NCBI RefSeq assembly: GCF_018069625.1
Contig: NZ_CP072941.1
Location: 9,300,001 to 9,364,000 of the forward strand
Reading direction: 5' to 3'
Length of the DNA stretch: 64,000 nucleotides
Source: Streptomyces yatensis
GTDB lineage: Bacteria; Actinomycetota; Actinomycetes; Streptomycetales; Streptomycetaceae
Position 1 is the first letter of the stretch. The number at the start of each line of letters is the position of its first letter. The notes under the pieces were generated by a model, which worked only from the letters and a program-made list of their open reading frames with translations, did no database searches and had not been told where the DNA came from. This document shows positions 57,501 through 64,000 of the stretch, in pieces. The translations under genes were made by a program, and so were the position numbers.

Positions 57501-60500
57501 CCGGTGTGTACGACGCCGATGCCACTCACTCGGGCCGGTCGTACGTCCGCTCGGGTGGCTTCCTCCATGACGCGGCCGAGTTCGACGCCGGGTTCTTCGG
57601 GATCTCGCCACGTGAGGCGCTGGCGATGGATCCGCAGCAGCGGCTGCTGCTGGAGGCGTCATGGGAGGCATTCGAACGGGCGGGAATCGCGGCGTCGACG
57701 CTCAAGGGCAGCCAGACCGGTGTCTTCGTGGGCGCGTCCGCGCAGGGATACGGCGGCGGAGACGGGCAGGCCCCGGAAGGCTCCGAGGGATATCGCCTGA
57801 CCGGCAACGCGAGCAGTGTGGTGTCCGGTCGGGTGGCCTACACGTTCGGGTTGGAGGGCCCGGCGGTCACGGTGGACACGGCGTGTTCTTCCTCGCTGGT
57901 GGCGCTGCACTGGGCGGTGCGGGCGCTGCGGTCGGGCGAGTGCTCCCTCGCCCTGGCAGGCGGGGTGACGGTGATGGCGACGCCCGCCACCTTCGTGGAG
58001 TTCTCGCGCCAGCGCGGGCTGGCCGCCGATGGCCGCTGCAAGTCCTTCGCCGCCGGCGCGGACGGGACCGGCTGGTCCGAGGGTGTCGGCATGCTGCTGG
58101 TCGAGCGGCTGTCGGACGCCGAGCGGAACGGCCACCCGGTGCTGGCCGTGGTTTCCGGCTCCGCGGTGAACCAGGACGGCGCGTCGAATGGGTTGACGGC
58201 GCCGAATGGTCCGTCGCAGCAGCGGGTGATCCGCCAGGCGCTGGCGAGCGCCGGGCTCGCTGCCCGGGATGTCGACGCGGTGGAGGCGCACGGGACGGGG
58301 ACGAGGCTGGGTGATCCGATCGAGGCGCAGGCGTTGTTGGCCGCCTACGGTCGGGATCGGGATGCGGGTCGGCCATTGTGGTTGGGGTCGGTGAAGTCGA
58401 ATATCGGTCATACGCAGGCGGCGGCGGGTGTGGCTGGTGTGATCAAGATGGTGATGGCGTTGCGGTATGGGGTGTTGCCGCGGACGTTGCATGTGGATGA
58501 GCCGTCGCCGCATGTGGATTGGTCGGTTGGTGGGGTGGAGTTGCTGACTGAGCAGGTGGTGTGGCCGGAGGTGGATCGGCCGCGTCGGGTGGGCGTGTCG
58601 GCGTTTGGAGTGAGTGGGACGAATGCGCATGTGATCGTGGAGCAGGCGCCTGAGGTGGTGGAGGAGGCTGAGGGCGAGCGGGTTGGGCTGCCTGCTGTGC
58701 CGTGGGTGGTGTCCGGTCAGAGCGAGGCCGCGGTGTACGCGCAGGTGGAGCGGTTGCGCAGGTCTGTGGTGGACAACCCCGAATGGGATTTGGCTGATGT
58801 GGGTTGGTCGTTGGTGGCTGCTCGTTCTGCGTTGTCGCATCGTGCGGTGGTGGTGGGTGCGGATCGTGATGAGTTGTTGGGTGGGTTGGGTTCGGTGGTT
58901 GTGGGTGTTCCTGTTGGTGGTGGGTTGGGTGTGGTGTTTGCGGGTCAGGGGTCGCAGCGGTTGGGGATGGGGCGTGGGTTGTATGAGGCCTACCCGGTGT
59001 TTGCCGCAGCCTGGGATGAGGTGTGTGGGGAGCTGGACCGGCATCTGGAGCGGCCTTTGGGTGAGGTGGTGTGGGGTGATGACGAGGAGTTGATCGGGGA
59101 GACGGCGTATACGCAGGCGGGTTTGTTTGCGCTTGAGGTGTCGTTGTATCGGCTGATGGTCTCGTGGGGTGTGAAGCCGGATTATCTGCTGGGTCATTCC
59201 GTTGGTGAGGTGGCTGCGGCGTATGTGGCGGGTGTGTGGTCGTTGGAGGATGCGGCGCGGGTGGTGGCTGCTCGGGGTCGTTTGATGCAGGCGTTGCCCG
59301 AGGGCGGCTCGATGGTCTCTCTCCAGGCCGCGGAGTCCGAGGTCCTTCCGCAGCTGGCCGGTTACGAGGGCCGGGTGAGCGTGGCGGCGGTCAACGGCCC
59401 GGCGGCGACCGTCATCTCCGGTGATGAGGCGGCGGTTCGTGCCGTCGAGGAGGTGTTCACCGGGCGGGGAGTGCGGACGCGGTGGTTGCGGGTGAGCCAT
59501 GCGTTTCATTCGTCGCGTATGGACGGGATGCTGGCGGAGTTCGGCGAGGTGCTGCGGGGGGTGGAGTTCCGGGCCCCGAACGTGCCGGTGGTGTCGAACG
59601 TATCCGGTGTGGTGGTGGGCGAGGAGCTGTGCTCGCCGGAGTACTGGGTGCGCCACGTTCGGGAGACCGTCCGGTTCGCCGACGGGCTCGAGACACTCCG
59701 TGGCCTGGGCGTCAGTACCTTCCTGGAGCTGGGCCCCGACGGCACGCTGTCAGCTCTGGCCGATGGCGACGGACTGCCCGTACTCCGCCCGGATCGCCCG
59801 GAGCCGACCGCTGCCATGGAGGCCGTGGGCGGGCTGTACGTCCGGGGCATCCAGATCGATTGGCCGGCGGTGTTCCCCGGAGGTCGGCGGGTCGATCTGC
59901 CCACCTATGCCTTCCAGCGTGAGCGGTTCTGGCTGGAGCCGTCCTCGCTCCGGCCCGCGGCCAGCGCCGTTGACACCGCGTTCTGGGACGCCGTCGAGCG
60001 CGGGGATGCGAAGGCCCTGGGCGTTGACGAGGAACAGCCGTTGAGTGCAGCGTTGCCTGCCTTGGCGTCGTGGCGGAGGGCGCAGCAGGAACAGTCGGTG
60101 GTCGACGGATGGCGTTACCGGCTTGGCTGGACGTCGGTCACGGGCGTGCCGTCCGGGCAGGTGCTGACGGGGACCTGGCTGATCGTGGTGGAGCCGGGTG
60201 CTGACGGTACCGACGGTACTGACGGAAACGAGGTGGTCGTCGCGCTGCGGTCGGCCGGGGCCGAGGTCCGGGTCGTGACAGCGGTGGAGCCGGGCGATGT
60301 GACGGTCGCGGGTGTGGTGTCGTTGCTGTCGGTCGAGGCGACGGTGTCCCTGCTGCAGAGCCTCCTGGCCGCCGGGATGGATGCGCCGTTGTGGTGTGTC
60401 ACCCGCGGTGCGGTCTTCGTGGCGGACGGGGACGTGGTGGAGCCTGACCGGGCCGGGGTCTGGGGTCTCGGCCGCGTGATCGGTTTGGAGCATCCGGATC

Positions 60501-63500
60501 GTTGGGGTGGGCTGATCGACCTGCCGGCGGTCATGGACGATCAGGCAGGGGAGGCACTGGCCGCCATCCTCGCCGGGCACACTGGTGAGGATCAGATCGC
60601 CATCCGTGCCACCGGGGTGTGGGCTGCCCGTCTGACGCGGGCGGAGCCGACCGCTGCGGTGTCGGCCGCGTGGCGTGGTCGTGGCACCGCGCTGGTCACG
60701 GGTGGTACGGGGGCGCTGGGCCGCCAGGTGGCGCGCTGGCTGGCGGAGAGTGGCGTGGAGCGGATCGTGCTGACGAGTCGTCGGGGGGCCGAGGCGCCTG
60801 GCGTCGCGGAGTTGGTGGCCGAGCTGGGTGGCCTGGTGCGCGTGGTGGCGTGCGATGTCGCCGATCGCGAGGCACTCGCGGCTGTTCTGGGGACGATTCC
60901 GGATCTGCGTACCGTGGTGCATGCGGCGGGTGTTCTCGACGACGGTGTGCTCGAATCGCTGACTCCGGAGCGGATCCGCGACGTGATGCGGACCAAGGCC
61001 GACGGCGCACGCCATCTTCACGAATTGACCCGTGACACCGGCCTCGACGCCTTCGTGTTGTTCTCCTCGGCCGCCGGCACCGTAGGCAATGCGGGCCAGG
61101 GGAGCTATGCGGCGGCCAACGCCGTTCTGGACGGACTGGCCCAGCGGCGCCGGGCCGAGGGACTGGTGGCCACATCCGTGGCCTGGGGAGCCTGGGCCGA
61201 TTCCGGGATGGCCGCGGGAGTGGCGCGGTCGCAGGGCATGGAGCCACAGTCGGCGCTCTCCGCCCTGGGCCTGGTGCTGGCGGCTGACGAAACCACCGTG
61301 ATGGTGGCCGACATCGACTGGGCGACCTTCGGGGCGCGGCTCACCGCCTCACGGCCCAGCCCGCTGCTGAGGGAGCTGCTCAGGGACGTATCCACGACCG
61401 GGACGACCGGGCTGACCGGTCCGGCCGGCAGCGAGGCGGCCGACGCGTTCGCCACCCGCCTGGAAGCCATGGCCGAGCGGGAACGGAAGGCCACCGTGCT
61501 GGACCTCGTCCGCACGCATGTGGCCGCCGTACTGGGTTACGCGGCATCCGAGGCGATCGACCCGGCCCGGCCGTTCCAGGAAATCGGCTTCGATTCGCTC
61601 ACCGCCGTGGAGCTGCGGAACCGGCTCACCGCGGCCACCGGCGCACGTTTCCCGGCTTCCGTGATCTACGACTACCCGACCCCGGCGGCGCTCGCCGAGC
61701 ATGTGTGCCGGGAGGCGCTGGGCCTGGCCGTCCGGACACCGGTCCCGGTGGCGCCACGTCCGGTGGACGACGAACCGATCGCCATCATCGGGATGAGCTG
61801 TCGCTTCCCCGGCGGGGTGAACTCGCCGGAGGACCTGTGGGGGCTGCTGGCCGATGGCCGCGACGCCGTCTCGGAGTTCCCGGCGGACCGTGGCTGGAAC
61901 CTGGCCGAGCTGTACGACCCGGATCCCGACCATCCTGGCTCCTCCTACGTCCGGGCGGGCGGCTTCCTCGATGACGCGGCCGCGTTCGACCCCGGGTTCT
62001 TCGGGATCTCGCCGCGTGAGGCGATCGCCATGGATCCGCAGCAGCGGCTGCTGCTGGAGGTCGCCTGGGAGGCGTTCGAGCGCGCCCATATGTCCCCCGC
62101 CACGCTCAAGGGCAGCCGGACCGGCGTGTTCATCGGGACCAACGGCCAGGACTACGCCGCTCTGGCGAGCGGGGCTCCGCAGAGCGCGGAGGGCTACCTG
62201 GGCACGGGCAGCGCCGCCAGTGTCGCCTCGGGCCGGCTGGCGTACACCTTCGGTCTCGAGGGCCCGGCGGTCACCGTGGACACCGCCTGTTCGTCGTCGC
62301 TGGTCGCGCTGCATCTGGCCGCGCAGGCCCTGCGCTCCGGCGAATGCTCATTGGCCCTGGCCGGTGGCGCGACCGTCATGGCCACCCCGGCGGCCTTCCT
62401 GGAATTCTCCCGCCAGCGCGCGCTGGCGGCCGATGGACGCTGCAAGGTGTTCGCGGCGGCTGCGGACGGCACCGGCTGGGGTGAGGGCGCGGGCATGCTC
62501 CTGGTGGAGCGGCTGTCCGACGCCGAGCGGAACGGCCACCGGGTGCTGGCGGTGGTGCGGGGTTCCGCCGTCAACCAGGACGGTGCCTCCAACGGCCTGA
62601 CGGCGCCGAACGGCCCGTCGCAGCAGCGGGTGATCCGCCAGGCGCTGGCGAACGCCCGCTTGTCCGCCACCGACATCGACGTCGTGGAGGCGCACGGCAC
62701 CGGCACCAGCCTCGGCGACCCGATCGAGGCACATGCGCTGCTCGCCACGTATGGTCAGGAACGGCCCGAGGACCAGCCACTGTGGCTCGGCTCGGTGAAG
62801 TCGAACATCGGGCACACCCAGGCGGCCGCCGGTGTGGCCGGTGTGATCAAGATGGTGATGGCCATGCGGCACGGCGTACTGCCGCGGACCCTGCATGTCG
62901 ACGAGCCTTCGCCCCATGTGGACTGGACGGCGGGCCAGGTCGCGTTGCTCGTCGAAGCGCGGGAGTGGCCAGGGGACGGCGCTCCGCGCCGGGCGGGCGT
63001 GTCCTCGTTCGGGGTCAGCGGCACCAACGCCCATGTGATCGTCGAACAGGGGCCGGTGACGGCCCGGCCGGATGCGGTGGCCGGGCCGGAGGCGGTGGAC
63101 GGACCGGAGGTGGTGCCCGGGCCGTTGCCGGAGTCGGCGTCCGGGCCGTTGCCGGAGCCGGTCCCCGGGCCGTTGGCGGAGTCGGCGTCCGAGACGTTCC
63201 CGCAATCGGTCCCCGAGCCGCTGCCCGACCTGCACCGGAGGGCGCTGCCCCTACCGTGGGTGCTGTCCGGCGCCGGAGAGGCCGGGCTGAGGGGCCAGGT
63301 CGAACGCCTCGCGTCCTTCATCGATGCACATCCGGGGCTGGATCCCGCCGATGTCGGATGGACGCTGGTGGCCGCCCGTTCGCTTCAGTCGCACCGTGCC
63401 GTCGTGGTGGGCGCGGACCTCGTCGAACTACGACGGGGGCTGGACGCCATCGAGATCGGCGGCGCCGCCGCCCAGCCCGGCCGGGAGGTGGTGTTCGTCT

Positions 63501-64000
63501 TCCCGGGACAGGGTTCGCAGTGGGCCGGGATGGCGCTGGAGTTGATGGACTCCTCGCCCGTGTTCGCACGGCGAATGCGTGAATGTGCCGATGCGCTGGC
63601 TCCGTTCGCCGAGTGGTCGCTGTTCGATGTGCTGGCGGATGAACAAGCGCTGGCCCGTGTCGATGTCGTGCAGCCGGTGTTGTGGGCGGTAATGGTGTCC
63701 CTGGCCGAGCTGTGGCGTTCGTATGGTGTGGTGCCATCGGCGGTGGTGGGCCATTCGCAGGGCGAGATCGCGGCGGCGTGCGTGGCGGGCGCTCTGTCCC
63801 TGTCTGACGGAGCGCGGGTCGTGTCCTTGCGCAGCAAGGCGCTGCTGGCCTTGTCGGGCGAGGGCGGCATGGTGTCCGTACCGGTGCCCGCCGACCGGCT
63901 CCGCGACCGCCCCGGGCTGTCGGTGGCGGCGGTGAACGGCCCGGCGTCCACCGTGGTGTCCGGGTCGGTCGAGGCGCTGGACGCGGTGCTCGCGGAGTTC
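39504..64000 (+). CDS. merC: Type I modular PKS subunit 3: extension modules 8-13 (3' end outside window; frame broken at 45587-45588)
   Basis: Receives the chain from subunit 2 and adds at least six units. More than 8160 codons are visible once one missing base is restored. Order: coiled coil (about 17-50); M8 KS-AT(mal)-KR-ACP (50-1489); M9 KS-AT(mal)-KR-ACP (1509-2930); M10 KS-AT(mm)-KR-ACP (2949-4466); M11 KS-AT(mal)-KR-ACP (4492-5936); M12 KS-AT(mal)-KR-ACP (5956-7404); M13 KS-AT(mm, partial) from 7424. Frame 3 to ~45587, then frame 2, open to the window end. Start: ATG 39504 overlaps the previous stop (ATGA); ATG 39552 is an in-frame alternative that begins directly at the docking helix ([11 protein letters not shown]). 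The symbol is inferred from architecture. Confidence 0.88.
39534..39554 (+). promoter_or_regulatory. Possible ribosome site and alternative ATG of PKS subunit 3
   Basis: GAGGGGA at 39534-39540 is 11 bases before ATG 39552-39554, from which the docking helix starts at once, as in subunit 2. The upstream ATG 39504 overlaps the preceding stop as ATGA and has AGGAA at 39488-39492. Translational coupling favours 39504, family alignment favours 39552. Confidence 0.45.
39552..39653 (+). other. N-terminal docking coiled coil of PKS subunit 3
   Basis: Residues from [11 protein letters not shown] to VEAKSREP form a charged heptad helix very like that of subunit 2 (shared LRQTRQRL core). It marks an internal subunit boundary in the assembly line. 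Confidence 0.88.
39651..43970 (+). other. Module 8: KS-AT(malonyl)-KR(A1-type)-ACP
   Basis: KS 39651-40935, Cys 40167-40169. AT 41208-42090, GHSIGE Ser 41484-41486, HAFH 41775-41786 (malonyl). KR 42385-43660: no LDD (AGVPSWG instead), Trp 43347-43349 eight residues before Tyr 43371-43373 and no His in the loop, so A1-type. ACP 43730-43970, Ser 43848-43850. Predicted product: an L-configured hydroxyl. Confidence 0.88.
43311..43629 (+). repeat. Inter-module repeat D, copy 1 (A-type KR core of module 8)
   Basis: Matches 56651-56969 in module 11 with roughly seven differences by eye; covers the catalytic Tyr and the A-type Trp. Confidence 0.82.
45587..45588 (+). other. Single-base deletion (frameshift) in AT of module 9
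   Basis: GCGGTC stands where modules 3, 8, 11 and 12 have GCGGGTC. Restoring one G rejoins [12 protein letters not shown]. As given, the upstream frame ends at a false stop 45735-45737 and everything after, including modules 10-13, loses its start. Confidence 0.95.
47281..47599 (+). repeat. Inter-module repeat E, copy 1 (KR of module 9)
   Basis: Matches 60673-60991 in module 12 with about five differences by eye; covers the NADPH site and LDD motif. Confidence 0.82.
48347..52900 (+). other. Module 10: KS-AT(methylmalonyl)-KR(B-type)-ACP
   Basis: KS 48347-49605, Cys 48842-48844. AT 49916-50740, GHSQGE and YASH 50456-50467 (methylmalonyl). KR 51122-52560: LDD motif (B-type), Tyr 52268-52270 followed by APGN, so the catalytic Asn is present, unlike the related KR5. 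A Thr/Ser-rich insert (51327-51405) sits in its structural half. ACP 52665-52900, Ser 52781-52783. Predicted product: a hydroxyl next to a methyl branch. Confidence 0.88.
51327..51405 (+). repeat. Low-complexity Thr/Ser insert in KR10
   Basis: About 26 residues made mostly of Thr, Ser and Gly ([15 protein letters not shown]), with repeated ACGAGCAGCACC- and ACCGGCACGAGC-like DNA units. Position differs from the insert in KR5. Likely a surface loop grown by slippage. Confidence 0.75.
52976..57310 (+). other. Module 11: KS-AT(malonyl)-KR(A1-type)-ACP
   Basis: KS 52976-54260, Cys 53495-53497. AT 54535-55410, HAFH 55103-55114 (malonyl). KR 55715-57000: AGVPSWG in place of LDD, Trp 56687-56689 eight residues before Tyr 56711-56713, so A1-type. 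ACP 57075-57310, Ser 57191-57193. The KR core is nearly identical in DNA to that of module 8. Confidence 0.88.
56651..56969 (+). repeat. Inter-module repeat D, copy 2 (A-type KR core of module 11)
   Basis: Partner of 43311-43629. Confidence 0.82.
59289..59805 (+). repeat. Inter-module repeat C, copy 2 (AT of module 12)
   Basis: Partner of 15481-15996, with the reading frame intact. Confidence 0.88.
60673..60991 (+). repeat. Inter-module repeat E, copy 2 (KR of module 12)
   Basis: Partner of 47281-47599. Identity falls off before the catalytic Tyr. Confidence 0.82.
61772..64000 (+). other. Module 13 (partial): KS-AT(methylmalonyl-like)
   Basis: KS 61772-63055, Cys 62288-62290. AT begins at 63479 with GHSQGE (Ser 63755-63757) and follows the methylmalonyl ATs of modules 5 and 7 closely, but the window ends before the YASH position, so the specificity is inferred by similarity. 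The KS-AT linker is longer than elsewhere (see 63056-63240). Reductive domains and ACP lie beyond the window. Confidence 0.8.
63056..63240 (+). repeat. Pro/Glu-rich repeat in the KS13-AT13 linker
   Basis: About 60 residues of imperfect tandem repeats based on GPLPESAS / GPLPEPVP / GPLAESAS, with matching GGGCCGTTGCCGGAG-like DNA units around 63118-63200. No other KS-AT linker here has this expansion. Confidence 0.8.

Larger units (their letters stand above)
57368..61715 (+). other. Module 12: KS-AT(malonyl)-KR(B-type)-ACP
   Basis: KS 57368-58650, Cys 57884-57886. AT 58922-59800, HAFH 59498-59509 (malonyl). KR 60110-61375, LDD motif (B-type), Tyr 61106-61108. ACP 61480-61715, Ser 61595-61597. 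If the product is an FKBP ligand of the rapamycin type, this KR makes the hydroxyl at the C14 equivalent, the one that closes the hemiketal pyran. Confidence 0.88.

Noticed and set aside
4915..58230. Regularly recurring repeats suspected to be a CRISPR-like or mobile array
   Set aside because: The repeats are ~4.3-6 kb apart, in frame, and encode the same KS core; they are the module period of the PKS.
1..64000. Rapamycin, FK506 or FK520 cluster
   Set aside because: Those synthases start with a CoA-ligase type loading module for a cyclohexane starter. Here there is a KSQ-AT-ACP loader, and the module order and extender pattern differ.

Overview
The window is one piece of a giant modular (type I) polyketide assembly line, read entirely on the + strand. 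High GC, GTG starts, the domain style and the size of the system point to an actinomycete, most likely a Streptomyces. There is essentially no non-coding DNA. The only gap between genes is 57 bases (18122-18178), and the other gene junctions overlap by 4 bases.

Layout. (1) Positions 1-1041 hold the 3' end of a non-ribosomal peptide synthetase (NRPS) that finishes in a condensation (C) domain. (2) 1038-18121 is PKS subunit 1: a KSQ-AT-ACP loading module and extension modules 1-3. (3) 18179-39507 is PKS subunit 2: modules 4-7. (4) 39504-64000 and beyond is PKS subunit 3: modules 8-12 complete and module 13 cut by the window edge inside its AT. Domain by domain: M1 mm, KR(A); M2 mm, DH-KR(B); M3 mal, KR(B); M4 atypical AT, DH-KR(B); M5 mm, KR(B); M6 mm, DH-ER-KR(B); M7 mm, DH-KR(B); M8 mal, KR(A); M9 mal, KR(B); M10 mm, KR(B); M11 mal, KR(A); M12 mal, KR(B); M13 mm (mm = methylmalonyl, mal = malonyl).

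How it works together. The KSQ loads malonate and decarboxylates it to an acetate starter. Docking helices pass the chain from subunit 1 to 2 to 3, giving a methyl-branched, polyhydroxylated chain with three olefins and one fully saturated unit. The upstream NRPS with a terminal C domain, the acetate starter, and the methylmalonyl-using module 13 preceded by a ketoreducing module 12 fit a pipecolate-capped FKBP-binding macrolide of the FK506/rapamycin superfamily. The best match I know is meridamycin (MerP, then MerA, MerB, MerC). This identification is inference from architecture, not from a database comparison.

Each of the three PKS genes carries one single-base deletion in a G run (15748-15752, 22362-22365, 45587-45588). 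Restoring one G rejoins each frame exactly. All three lie inside G-rich stretches that are nearly identical between modules. These stretches are either recently gene-converted tracts, or places where the assembly or base calling failed, or both.
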